Below, one piece after another: positions 16,915 through 24,883 of a DNA stretch of 64,000 bases (positions are counted from its first letter, which is position 1; every line of letters begins with the position of its first letter). The DNA is from Melittangium boletus DSM 14713 (GTDB lineage Bacteria > Myxococcota > Myxococcia > Myxococcales > Myxococcaceae), in NCBI RefSeq assembly GCF_002305855.1, contig NZ_CP022163.1, positions 9,846,442-9,910,441 of the forward strand. The letters are read 5' to 3'. Made by a program: the position numbers and the translations under genes. Under the pieces are notes generated by a model. The model saw only the letters and a list, made by a program, of their open reading frames with translations, was not told where the DNA came from and made no database searches.

Positions 16915-18531
16915 TCAGCTCGCCGGGGGACGCAGCTCCCGGCGGAGGATCTTCCCCACGTTACTCTTGGGAAGCTCGGCGCGGAACTCGATGGACCTGG
17001 GCCGTTTGTAGCCCGTGAGCTGCTCGCGGCAGAACTCCAGCAACTGCGCCTCGGTGAGGGCCGCGTCCTTCTTCACCACGAAGAGTTTCACCGCCTCGCC
17101 CGAGCGCTCGTCGGGCACGCCCACGGCCGCCACCTCCAGCACGCCGGGGTGCGAGGCGACCACGCCCTCGACCTCGTTGGGATAGACGTTGAAGCCAGAC
17201 ACGAGGATCATGTCTTTCTTCCGGTCCACGATGCGCAGGAAGCCGCGCTCGTCCATGACACCGATGTCCCCGGATTTGAGGAAGCCATCGGTCGTCATGA
17301 CCCGGGCCGTCTCTTCCGGGCGGTTCCAATAGCCAGCCATGACCTGGGGGCCACGGATGCAAATCTCCCCGGGCTCGTTGATCGGCACGTCCCTCCCCTC
17401 GTCATCGCGCAGGACGACCTCGGTGGAGGGCAGCGGCAGCCCGATGCCACCGGAGTACTCCGGAGCGGTGACCGGGTTGCTGGACACCCCGGGCGAGGTC
17501 TCCGTCAGGCCGTAACTCTCGATGAGCGGCACGCCGGTCAGCGCGAACCACTTCTCCGCGACGGCCCGCTGCGCCGACGCGCCACCGCTGTTGGCGATCA
17601 GCACCTGGGAGAGATTGAGCTTCCCCAGGTCGGGATGGTGGATGAGGGCGTTGAAGAAGGTATTGACCCCCGGCAGGACATGAATGGGCCGGTGGGACAG
17701 CGTCTGGATGACGCCGGTAAGGTCTCGCGGATTGGGGATGAGGATGTTCAGCGCGCCCAGGTACGTGCCCAGCAGCGCGCAGTTATTGAGCGCGTAGATA
17801 TGGTAGAGCGGCAGCACGCAGAGGAAGGTGAGGGGCTGATCCGGCCGCTTGCGCAGAGCGGGCCGCAACCAGGCCTCGGTCTGCAACAGACTGGCGATCA
17901 GATTGCGGTGCAACAGCATGGCGCCCTTGACCACGCCCGTGGTGCCCCCCGTGTATTGGAGGAAGGCGATGTCATCGGGTGACACCGTGACGGGGGCGAA
18001 CGAGCGCGCCTGGCCCTCGGTCAGCACGCGCTCGAAGGGGATCGCGTGAGGCAGGGGCGAGGCGGTGCCCGGAGCGCCCGCGGCGACCGTCACCACGTGC
18101 CGCACGGCGGTGTTCCCCTGGACCTTCTGGAGGTTGGGGACGAAGGCTTCCAGGAGGAAGAGGGCCACGGCCCCGCTGTCCTTGAGTTGGTACTCCAGCT
18201 CGCGCGGGGTGAAGAGCGGGTTGATGTTCACCACGGTGCACCCCGCGCGCAGGATGGCGGCGACGCAGACCGGGTACTGCAACGTGTTGGGCATCATGAG
18301 GGCCACGGCCGCGCCACGCGCGAGCCCCTGGGCCTGCAACCACGCCCCCACCTGGCGCGAGAGGGCATCGAGCTCGCGATAGGTGATGGACTGACCCAGA
18401 CACTCGAACGCCGGGCGATCGGCGAACTGGCGGAACGACTCGTCCAGGAGCTGGGCGAGCGAAGCGTACCGCGTGCCGTCGATGTCGGTCGGAACTCCCG
18501 GGGGGTAATGCTCGAGCCAGATCTTCTCCAT
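16915..18531 (-). CDS. fadD: Long-chain fatty acid-CoA ligase
   Basis: A protein of 538 residues that activates fatty acids to acyl-CoA through an acyl-AMP intermediate. The ANL-superfamily motifs are all present: YTGGTTGVVKGAM (AMP loop), ESYGLTETSPG, GFLKSGDIGVMDERGF, IVDRKKDMILVSGFNVYP (hinge) and the C-terminal catalytic Lys in SNVGKILRREL. Start ATG 18531 is set by GAGGAGA about 9 bases upstream; the longer open frame upstream is not real. The divergent ferredoxin-like gene starts 109 bp away. Chain-length preference cannot be read from the sequence. Confidence 0.92.
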   Translation of the reverse strand: MEKIWLEHYPPGVPTDIDGTRYASLAQLLDESFRQFADRPAFECLGQSITYRELDALSRQVGAWLQAQGLARGAAVALMMPNTLQYPVCVAAILRAGCTVVNINPLFTPRELEYQLKDSGAVALFLLEAFVPNLQKVQGNTAVRHVVTVAAGAPGTASPLPHAIPFERVLTEGQARSFAPVTVSPDDIAFLQYTGGTTGVVKGAMLLHRNLIASLLQTEAWLRPALRKRPDQPLTFLCVLPLYHIYALNNCALLGTYLGALNILIPNPRDLTGVIQTLSHRPIHVLPGVNTFFNALIHHPDLGKLNLSQVLIANSGGASAQRAVAEKWFALTGVPLIESYGLTETSPGVSSNPVTAPEYSGGIGLPLPSTEVVLRDDEGRDVPINEPGEICIRGPQVMAGYWNRPEETARVMTTDGFLKSGDIGVMDERGFLRIVDRKKDMILVSGFNVYPNEVEGVVASHPGVLEVAAVGVPDERSGEAVKLFVVKKDAALTEAQLLEFCREQLTGYKRPRSIEFRAELPKSNVGKILRRELRPPAS

Positions 18532-18639
18532 GGGTGTGTCTCCTCTCGAACCCAGGATATGACACAGGCCGCCTGCTCCCCGAGGGAGCATTGGCCGGAT
18601 TCCGGGCCAATGGGAGGGGCCAGTCGTTACCCTGACTTC

Positions 18640-18960
18640 ATGGCCGCCGCTCGACCCGTCCGTCCGCCCTGGAAGTCTGGCTTCGTGCTCGTGTGCAAGA
18701 AGTGCTCGGGCAACAAGCGCCTGGATTTGAGAAAGTGGCTTGAGCACCGGCTCGCCGCCGAGGGTCATGCGGACGAGGTGCGGATCCTCAAGGTGAGCTG
18801 CATGGACATCTGCCCCAAGGCCCGCGTCATGGCCGTGATTCCACCCGGACAGGGCCACGCCCCCGGGGGCTGCTTCGCGGTGGATCCCGTGAGCGAGCGG
18901 GAAGATTTCTACCGGCAGATCCTGAAAATTCTTCCGGACTCCCTTCCTGAAACCCACTAG
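18640..18960 (+). CDS. Thioredoxin-fold [2Fe-2S] ferredoxin-like protein
   Basis: A protein of 106 residues with the layout of small thioredoxin-like 2Fe-2S ferredoxins: an early Cys pair (VCKKCSG), a later pair in SCMDICPKARVMAV, and a C-terminal helix (FYRQILKILPD). Its TAG shares two bases with the stop codon of the convergent Smr gene. A role in electron transfer is inferred from the fold; no redox partner gene is adjacent. Confidence 0.75.
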   Translation: MAAARPVRPPWKSGFVLVCKKCSGNKRLDLRKWLEHRLAAEGHADEVRILKVSCMDICPKARVMAVIPPGQGHAPGGCFAVDPVSEREDFYRQILKILPDSLPETH

Positions 18961-19271
18961 GGCCGCGGGGGCTTCAACCGGACCCAGGTGGCGCCCCAGC
19001 CCCCGTCGGATTCGGACGCGGAGCGGAACGACTCCACTTCGGGAAGTGTCGGAAGGAGTGTCTGAACGGTGCGCCGCAGCGCGCCTGTTCCCTTGCCGTG
19101 GATGATGCGAATGTCCAGCACCCCCGCCTCACGGCACGCCCAGAGGTACTCGGTCACGACGTCCTTCACGTCCCGGGGACAGAAGGGGTGCAAATCCAGG
19201 TTCCCATCCAACGGCAGCGCCACGGGCGCCTCGGGATCGAAACCGTCGTCGTCTTCCCCCTCACCGCCCAC
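18957..19271 (-). CDS. Smr-domain protein
   Basis: From GTG 19271 the product is 104 residues. After an acidic leader (GGEGEDDDGFDPEAP) comes a Smr (MutS2 C-terminal) domain: LDLHPFCPRDVKDVV, then IRIIHGKGTGALRRTV and the final GGWGATWVRL. Smr domains are nucleases or nucleic-acid-binding modules. The start overlaps the stop of the upstream small gene (TGA at 19263-19261). Either the two are coupled, or a frameshift split one longer gene, since the upstream product ends in a charged helix that would suit a Smr N-terminus. Confidence 0.75.
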   Translation of the reverse strand: MGGEGEDDDGFDPEAPVALPLDGNLDLHPFCPRDVKDVVTEYLWACREAGVLDIRIIHGKGTGALRRTVQTLLPTLPEVESFRSASESDGGWGATWVRLKPPRP

Positions 19272-19509
19272 GGCGGGCGAACTCCGACTCCTCCTGCCGG
19301 CGGAGGGCCTCCAGGCGCCGCCGCTCCATCGCCTCCTGGTATTGGGCTTCCAAGGTGGAAACCTCGTTACGCAGGGCGGAAAAATGTTTACGCACGTCTT
19401 CCCAGGTATCACCTGCTCGCACGTATTGAGCTTCCGCCTCGACACCCGCGCCCGCGCCACCGGCCGCTGCCATGCGTGCCATCATCGCCGCAACAAGGAC
19501 CGATCTCAT
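19261..19509 (-). CDS. Small protein with a charged coiled coil, upstream of the Smr gene
   Basis: A protein of 82 residues from ATG 19509. The N-terminus (MRSVLVAAMMARMAAAGGAG) could be a signal or membrane segment. The rest is a strongly charged helix (residues about 40-82, including LEAQYQEAMERRRLEALRRQ). The stop lies inside the start region of the Smr gene. It could be a separate exported protein, or the N-terminal part of the Smr protein displaced by a frameshift. Confidence 0.5.
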   Translation of the reverse strand: MRSVLVAAMMARMAAAGGAGAGVEAEAQYVRAGDTWEDVRKHFSALRNEVSTLEAQYQEAMERRRLEALRRQEESEFARRGR

Positions 19510-19594
19510 GGTTCTCCCTTGAAGCAAGCCGCGTGCCATACCTCGGAGGTGTCCAAGGCCCCACGCCGCCAGCGTACCCCCGGACCCTTGGTGA

Positions 19595-20641
19595 TCAAGA
19601 GCCCACACCTGGAGTGTTTCGGTTACGCGACATAACGCTCCGCGCCAGCTGTACGGCGGACAGGGGTGCACTGCCCTCGGCCTTGTTGTTGAGCGTGATG
19701 AAGACGGGGCGGCCCAGGTTCAACGCGGCGGCGGACACGCGGGCGAGCGCATCCCGGGTCCGTACGTCCTCATCCACCAGGCGATCGAAGGGGAAGTAGC
19801 GGCGCCTCGCCTCCTCGTAGTCCAGGTTCGGCGGCAACATCCACCGGGCCACGAGCGCGGGCGCCTGCAAGGCCCTCAGGCGCACGGCCTGGCGCTCCAC
19901 GGGGGGCATGTTCTTCCAGACGGCCAGCACCGGTGCCGCCCCCACGTCCGCGAGCGCCTGGGCCAGGGCGTCGGTCAGCAGGGCCTCATTGCGCACCTCG
20001 ACGGCGTAGAGCGGCCCCCGGGGCAGCGCGGACAGGAAGGCGTGCAACCGCTCCACGAAGGGCGCCACCCCGCCCAGCTCCTGGACATCCTGCGGCGGCA
20101 ACTGGAAGACGATGGGCCCCGCCCTCTCCCCCAACCCCTCCACGCAGGGCGCCACCACGAACTCCGTGGCGTAGGCGGCGTCGAGGAAGCGCTCATTGGG
20201 CTGACCTCGCACGTCGCCATAACGCGCATGCAGCGGCCAGCGCGCGAGCGTACAGGCCTCATGGGCCTTCACGAGGAAGCGGAAGCCCGGAGGTACCTGG
20301 GCGGCGTACTCCGCGAAGGTGGCGGCGGAGATGGGGGCATAGAAGGTCCGGTCCACGCCCACGGTGCGCAGCACGGGGTGCTGGGCGTACGCGGCGAGCC
20401 CTTCCCGGGACAGGCGCGCGGGCGTGGCCTCCCGGTCGTAGACCAGTCCCTTCCACCCCGGGAACGTCCAGGAGGACGTGCCCAGATGAAGGCCCGGAGG
20501 GAGTTGTTCCCCCAGAGCCCGGACGTCCTCGGAGGGGACGGCGGGGCCCACCGGCTCGCCCTTGCCGCGGCGAGCCTTGGGGGCCACGGGGCTCGGGGCC
20601 CCGGTGAAGAGATCGAGCTGGGAGGAATCCTGATCGGCCAT
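19595..20641 (-). CDS. DUF72-family TIM-barrel protein
   Basis: A protein of 348 residues. DUF72 signatures include LHLGTSSWTFPGWKGLVY near residue 50, DRTFYAPISAATFAEYA, PPGFRFLVKAHEACT, IVFQLPP, YAVEVRNEALL and the C-terminal VFITLNNKAEGSAPLSA. A disordered basic leader of about 45 residues precedes the domain. The biochemical function of the family is not established; the fold is a TIM barrel. The gene stands alone, with a 132-bp gap to the LysR-like gene. Confidence 0.85.
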   Translation of the reverse strand: MADQDSSQLDLFTGAPSPVAPKARRGKGEPVGPAVPSEDVRALGEQLPPGLHLGTSSWTFPGWKGLVYDREATPARLSREGLAAYAQHPVLRTVGVDRTFYAPISAATFAEYAAQVPPGFRFLVKAHEACTLARWPLHARYGDVRGQPNERFLDAAYATEFVVAPCVEGLGERAGPIVFQLPPQDVQELGGVAPFVERLHAFLSALPRGPLYAVEVRNEALLTDALAQALADVGAAPVLAVWKNMPPVERQAVRLRALQAPALVARWMLPPNLDYEEARRRYFPFDRLVDEDVRTRDALARVSAAALNLGRPVFITLNNKAEGSAPLSAVQLARSVMSRNRNTPGVGS

Positions 20642-20773
20642 GGCACGCTCCGGTGAACTCTATTTCTAGAGTAAGGCGGAACGGCCGAACTTCCAAGGTC
20701 TACTCGCCGCGAACACGTCCGCCCGGCCCGCGCCGAGCCCGTTTCCTGGAGGGCGAGCCGGAGGACGCGCCGC

Positions 20774-21055
20774 TCAGGGGCCGCCGGAGCGCTCCGCCGC
20801 CACGCCGCGCACGGTGTGCACCGCGGCATCCACCTCGGCGAGGATGCGGCGCGCATGCTGGAGGAACGCCTCGCCCGCGGGCAGCAGGCGCATCCCCCGA
20901 GGCGTCCGCTCGAAGAGTGGGGCTCCCAGCTCGTCCTCGAGCGACAGGATGTGGCGGCTGAGCGGCGGCTGGGACAGGTGGAGCCGGCGCGCGGCGCGGC
21001 CCACGTGGCCCTCTTCGGCCACCGCGACGAAGGATTGGATGTGCGTGAGGCTCAC
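20774..21055 (-). CDS. HTH-only LysR-type regulator
   Basis: A protein of 93 residues from GTG 21055. It contains the complete LysR winged-helix DNA-binding region: LTHIQSFVAVAEEGHVGRAA, then LHLSQPPLSRHILSLEDELG and APLFERTPRGMRLLPAGEAF, plus the linker helix. The frame stops after 93 residues with no effector-binding domain, whereas ordinary LysR proteins are about 300. No remnant of the missing domain is seen downstream. It is divergent from map (89 bp apart), so it might regulate that promoter or itself. Confidence 0.75.
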   Translation of the reverse strand: MSLTHIQSFVAVAEEGHVGRAARRLHLSQPPLSRHILSLEDELGAPLFERTPRGMRLLPAGEAFLQHARRILAEVDAAVHTVRGVAAERSGGP

Positions 21056-21143
21056 GTCCCCCAGCCTAGCGCCATCGCGGACCCCCACTCCATACGGATA
21101 CAGCATTGGACGCTCCGGCCCGGGGGCTGCCACCTTGCCCGCC

Positions 21144-21917
21144 ATGGGAATTCCATTGATGAAGGGGACGGAGATCGAGCGCCTGCGCCTGGCGGGACAG
21201 GCGGCCGCGGGGACGCTCGCCTACATCGCGTCGAAGCTGGCGCCGGGCATCGCGACGGCGGACATCGACCAGTGGGTGCGTGAGGACACGGCCCGGCGCG
21301 GGGGGACGCCGAGCCAGCTGGGCTACAAGGGCTTTCCGGCGGCGGTCTGTACGAGCCGCAACCACGTGGTCTGCCACGGAATCCCCCGCCCGGACGAGCG
21401 GCTGAAGCCCGGAGACATCGTCAACGTGGACGTCACCACGTGCCTCCATGGCTTTCATGGAGACACCTCGGCCACGTTCCTCATCGGCGAGGTATCCACC
21501 GAGGCCCGGCACGTGGTGGACGTCGCGCGGCGGTGCCGGGACGTGGGCATGTCCGTCGTGCGCCACGGCGCGAAGCTGGGGGACATTGGCGCCGCCATCC
21601 AGGAGTTGGCGCACCAGGAGGGCTGCAGCGTGGTGGCCGAGTTTGGCGGCCACGGCATCGGCCACCAGATGCACGGCCCGCCCCATGTGTCCCACGTGGG
21701 CAAGCGGGGCACGGGCATCACGCTGCGCTCGGGCATGGTCATCACCATCGAGCCCATGGTGAACCTGGGCCGTCCGGACATCCGCGTGCTACCGGATGGG
21801 TGGACGGTCATCACCGAGGACGGCAGCCTCTCCGCGCAGTTCGAGCACACCGTCCTCGTGACGCGTGACGGCTACGAAGTGCTCACGCCCCTACCCGCCT
21901 CGCCGTCCGGGGGCTGA
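21144..21917 (+). CDS. map: Methionine aminopeptidase, type I
   Basis: A protein of 257 residues that removes the N-terminal Met from nascent proteins. Metal ligands are recognisable: Asp in VNVDVT, Asp in HGDTSATF, His in FGGHGIGHQMHG, Glu in TIEPMVN and Glu in SAQFEHTV. The catalytic His is in RNHVVCHGIP. Its length is that of the bacterial type Ia enzyme without a zinc-finger extension. Start ATG 21144 gives the usual MKGTEIERLRLAGQ-type N-terminus; no strong Shine-Dalgarno element is visible. A GNAT gene follows 12 bp later, probably in one operon. Confidence 0.95.
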   Translation: MGIPLMKGTEIERLRLAGQAAAGTLAYIASKLAPGIATADIDQWVREDTARRGGTPSQLGYKGFPAAVCTSRNHVVCHGIPRPDERLKPGDIVNVDVTTCLHGFHGDTSATFLIGEVSTEARHVVDVARRCRDVGMSVVRHGAKLGDIGAAIQELAHQEGCSVVAEFGGHGIGHQMHGPPHVSHVGKRGTGITLRSGMVITIEPMVNLGRPDIRVLPDGWTVITEDGSLSAQFEHTVLVTRDGYEVLTPLPASPSGG

Positions 21918-21929
21918 TAGAAGGGCGGG

Positions 21930-22370
21930 ATGGACCTGCGCTTCATCGACACCGCCCACCCCCTCTATCCCCAGGAACTGGAGCTGCGCTACCAGGTGCT
22001 GCGGGCGCCGCTCGGCATGGATCGCGCCTCGGTGAAGTTCCCCTTCGACTCGGACAGCCTGCACCTGGTGGCCCTGGATGGCGGGGAGGTCGTCGGGTGC
22101 GTGCTCTTCCACCCCGAGGGCCCCCACACGGGCCGGCTCTTCCAGATGGCCGTTTCCCCCTCGCGCCAGAAGAGCGGCCTGGGTGCCCGATTGGTCCGCG
22201 CCCTGGAAGAGGCGCTCGTGGCCCGGGGCGTCCAGGAGGTCACCCTGCATGCGCGCGCCCACGTGGCGGGCTTCTACGAGAGGCTCGGCTACGCGGTGTA
22301 TGGCGAGCCCTTCCTGGAGGTGAGCGTCCCCCATGTCCACATGCGGCGGCGGCTGGAAGGCCCCCGCTGA
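21930..22370 (+). CDS. GNAT-family N-acetyltransferase
   Basis: A protein of 146 residues. It shows the GNAT core: VVGCVLFHP (strand 4), RLFQMAVSPSRQKSGLGARLV (strand 4/5 and the acetyl-CoA loop Q-x-x-G-x-G) and a C-terminal AGFYERLGYAVYGE motif typical of ElaA/YjcF-like acetyltransferases. The start is supported by AAGGGCGGG directly upstream. The acceptor substrate is unknown. Co-directional with map, with a 12-bp gap. Confidence 0.88.
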   Translation: MDLRFIDTAHPLYPQELELRYQVLRAPLGMDRASVKFPFDSDSLHLVALDGGEVVGCVLFHPEGPHTGRLFQMAVSPSRQKSGLGARLVRALEEALVARGVQEVTLHARAHVAGFYERLGYAVYGEPFLEVSVPHVHMRRRLEGPR

Positions 22371-22376
22371 GGACGC

Positions 22377-22742
22377 TCAGGGCTCGCGCGGCGCCCCGAC
22401 AAACTGGTGCACCACCTCCAGCATCTGCATGAGCGTGAAGGGCTTGGGGAGGAACGCGGCACAGGGCAGGCTCTTCCAGAAGGAAGGCGGGGCCGCGCTC
22501 ATCATCACCACGGACACCCCACCCAGCCGCGCGTCCTTCTTCATCACCTCCAACAACTCCGGCCCGTTCATCGACGGCATCATGTAGTCGAGCAGCACCA
22601 GCGCGGGCAGTTCCTCCGCCATGAGCTCCAGCGCCTGGCGGCCGCTGAACGCCACCGTCACCCGGTAGCCCTCGTCCCGGAGCAGATCCCGCAGGGACTC
22701 GGCCAGACCGAATTCGTCATCAACGATGAGTATGGGCCCCAT
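22377..22742 (-). CDS. Stand-alone response-regulator receiver domain
   Basis: A protein of 121 residues consisting only of a CheY-like receiver. The acidic pair is Asp8-Asp9 (IVDDE), the phospho-acceptor is Asp52 (LLDYMMP), Ser82 is in the switch position (MMSAAP) and Lys100 lies in FLPKPF. No output domain is present. The ATG is two bases after the stop of the KaiC-like gene, so the two are co-translated. It probably acts by protein contact, perhaps on that ATPase. Confidence 0.9.
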   Translation of the reverse strand: MGPILIVDDEFGLAESLRDLLRDEGYRVTVAFSGRQALELMAEELPALVLLDYMMPSMNGPELLEVMKKDARLGGVSVVMMSAAPPSFWKSLPCAAFLPKPFTLMQMLEVVHQFVGAPREP

Positions 22743-22744
22743 GC

Positions 22745-24211
22745 CTATTGGCCCCGGGAGGACGGGAGCCGTGCCACACCCGTCAGAAGCGATTGCCCCT
22801 CCTCCAGAACCTGTCCCACCTCCAACCCCTTCTCTCCAATCAACAGCTCGCGAAAGGACGGATCGTAGTCACTGTTGCGCACCTTGAGCGCACACACGAA
22901 GCGGCGCAGTTGGGCACGCATCTCCACGGAGCGCAGGTAGAGCGTGTTCTCCGCCACCATCGACAGGCCCTGGAGCGGGAACTGCAACTCCGGACCGAAG
23001 GCGACCAGAGTCTCCGCCGAGAAGAGCAAGGTCACATCGTGCTGGCGGCACTCGTTGACCAGCGCCGCCAGGAAACGGGTCACCCGGCCCCGCTGGATCG
23101 AGGCCTTCTGGAGCGCGTCGTAGCCATCCAGGAAGAGCCTGCGCACGCCACGCTCGCGGATGAGCGCCAGCAATTGCGCCCCCAACTTGTCGAGCATGTT
23201 CTCCGTGGGCGGCCGGAAGCTCACCTCGAAGTCACCCCGCGCGATCAAGGGCGCCAGTTCCAGGCCCACGCCCGCCGCCTGGGCCACCATCCGGCTCGGG
23301 GAATCATAGAAGGCGAAATAGTGGCTGAGCTCTCCCTGGCGCGCGCCCTCCGCGAGGAAGTTCAACCCCAGCAGCGTCTTGCCGCTGCCCGGAGGGCCGA
23401 ACAGGAGCGTGGTGCTCCCCGACCCCAGTCCGCCCCGGAGCATCGTGTCCAATCCGGAGATGCCGAAGGCGCGCTTGACCGTGGACGAGGTCTCCAGGGG
23501 CGAGTGCTCGGCCACGAGCGCTTCCAGCCTCGGATAGACGACGAGTCCATCGGCGGTGATGTCGAAGCCGTGATGGCCCAGCAGGTGGGCGCTGCCCCGG
23601 AACTTGCGGACATACAGCTCGCGGCGCGTCCGCACGCCGGAGGTGCGCTGCTGCAACACGATGAGGCCATCCACCATGGTGTGCTCGGCGCGCAGTCCCT
23701 TGCCCCCCCCCGTGGTGAGGATCAGCGTGGTGCACGCCATGATCTGGGTCACCACCTGGAGGCTGTGGATGAACTTCTTGAGGGCCTGGGCGGACGAAGC
23801 CACTTCCTCCGCCGCCACCAGTCCGTCGAGCACGAGCAGCGTCGCGCCCCGCAGCTTGATCTCCTGGCGGATGAGCTCCAGCAGCGCGTCCAGTCCCCCA
23901 TCCTCCAGCGCGTTGAAGGCGCTCAGGTACGTGATGGCGTCGGGGATGCCCGAGTCGTCGAAGAACGACATCGGGCGCAGGTTGGAGACGAGCTCCGTGT
24001 GGGACTCGGCGAGCAGCGTGACATACAGCACCCGCTCGCCCTGGCGGATGTGGTGGAAGCACGTCTGGTTGGCGAGGATCGTCTTCCCCGCGCCCGGCAG
24101 GCCCATCACCATGTACGTGCGGCCCCGGCGGAATCCTCCGTGGAGCACCGTGTCGAGGCCGGGAATGCCCGTTGAAACCCGCTCCCTCGACCCTGGACCG
24201 CTCTCTGTCAT
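22745..24211 (-). CDS. KaiC-like double-RecA ATPase
   Basis: A protein of 488 residues with two tandem KaiC/RecA modules, each opening with a STGIPGLD- or ISGLD-type motif. Walker A boxes are GLPGAGKT (residues 37-44) and GPPGSGKT (about 271-278); Walker B strands are LLVLDGL and RLFLDGYD. No kaiA or kaiB is nearby, so a clock role is not implied. Such CircKaiC-like ATPases often work with two-component proteins, which matches the receiver gene coupled downstream. Start ATG 24211 is set by AGAGGACG upstream. Confidence 0.9.
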   Translation of the reverse strand: MTESGPGSRERVSTGIPGLDTVLHGGFRRGRTYMVMGLPGAGKTILANQTCFHHIRQGERVLYVTLLAESHTELVSNLRPMSFFDDSGIPDAITYLSAFNALEDGGLDALLELIRQEIKLRGATLLVLDGLVAAEEVASSAQALKKFIHSLQVVTQIMACTTLILTTGGGKGLRAEHTMVDGLIVLQQRTSGVRTRRELYVRKFRGSAHLLGHHGFDITADGLVVYPRLEALVAEHSPLETSSTVKRAFGISGLDTMLRGGLGSGSTTLLFGPPGSGKTLLGLNFLAEGARQGELSHYFAFYDSPSRMVAQAAGVGLELAPLIARGDFEVSFRPPTENMLDKLGAQLLALIRERGVRRLFLDGYDALQKASIQRGRVTRFLAALVNECRQHDVTLLFSAETLVAFGPELQFPLQGLSMVAENTLYLRSVEMRAQLRRFVCALKVRNSDYDPSFRELLIGEKGLEVGQVLEEGQSLLTGVARLPSSRGQ

Positions 24212-24394
24212 CGTTCGTCCTCTTTCGCCAACCACCGCGCATCCGCGCTAGCACAGCTTTCCTTGTCCGAACAGGACGTTGACGCACCTTGAACACATCC
24301 CGGGTGGACGCGTCGTCTGCTCAACGTGACGGACCTACGGCCGGATCGCCTATCCTACGCACCGCTTGTTGGAAGCCCGGGGAAAGGCCCGAGG

Positions 24395-24865
24395 ATGATT
24401 CGCATCGTCGAGGGAGATCTGCTGGAGCAGCGCGTGGACGCCATCGTCAATGCGTGGAACCGGAACATCATCCCCTGGTGGTTGCTGCTGCCCCAGGGCG
24501 TGTCCGGAGCCATCAAGAAGCGCGGAGGCCTCCAGCCCTTCCGGGAACTGGCCCGCGTGGGAGCCATGCCCCTGGGCTCGGCCGTCGTCACCTCCGCCGG
24601 ACAGCTGCCCTACCAGGGCATCATCCACGTCGCCGGCATCAACATGCTCTGGCGCGCCTCCGAGCGATCCATCCGGGACTCGGTGCGCAATGCCCTGGCC
24701 CGGGCACGGGAGCACTCCTGGCGCTCGCTCGCGTTCCCCGTCATTGGCGCGGGGAGCGGAGGGTTCAACGAGGAGCGGGCGTTGAACCTGCTGCGCGCGG
24801 CGCTGGAAGAGGACGCCGCCGGGTTCGACATCACCGTGGTGCGCTACCGGCGGCCCGATAGGTGA
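24395..24865 (+). CDS. Macro-domain protein (ADP-ribose binding)
   Basis: A protein of 156 residues covering one macro domain: MIRIVEGDLLEQ, VDAIVNAWNRN, GVSGAIKKRGG, LPYQGIIHVAGI and the diphosphate loop VIGAGSGGFNEERA. Macro domains bind ADP-ribose and many remove it from proteins or from O-acetyl-ADP-ribose. ATG 24395 gives a standard N-terminus; an in-frame ATG at 24326 would add 23 residues with no similarity. It is divergent from the KaiC-like gene. Confidence 0.85.
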   Translation: MIRIVEGDLLEQRVDAIVNAWNRNIIPWWLLLPQGVSGAIKKRGGLQPFRELARVGAMPLGSAVVTSAGQLPYQGIIHVAGINMLWRASERSIRDSVRNALARAREHSWRSLAFPVIGAGSGGFNEERALNLLRAALEEDAAGFDITVVRYRRPDR

Positions 24866-24883
24866 CGGGCCGCCCGTGACGCC

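Noticed and set aside
18532..18957. 140-residue N-terminal extension of the acyl-CoA ligase
   Set aside because: It is antisense to the ferredoxin-like gene, and a good ribosome site precedes ATG 18531.
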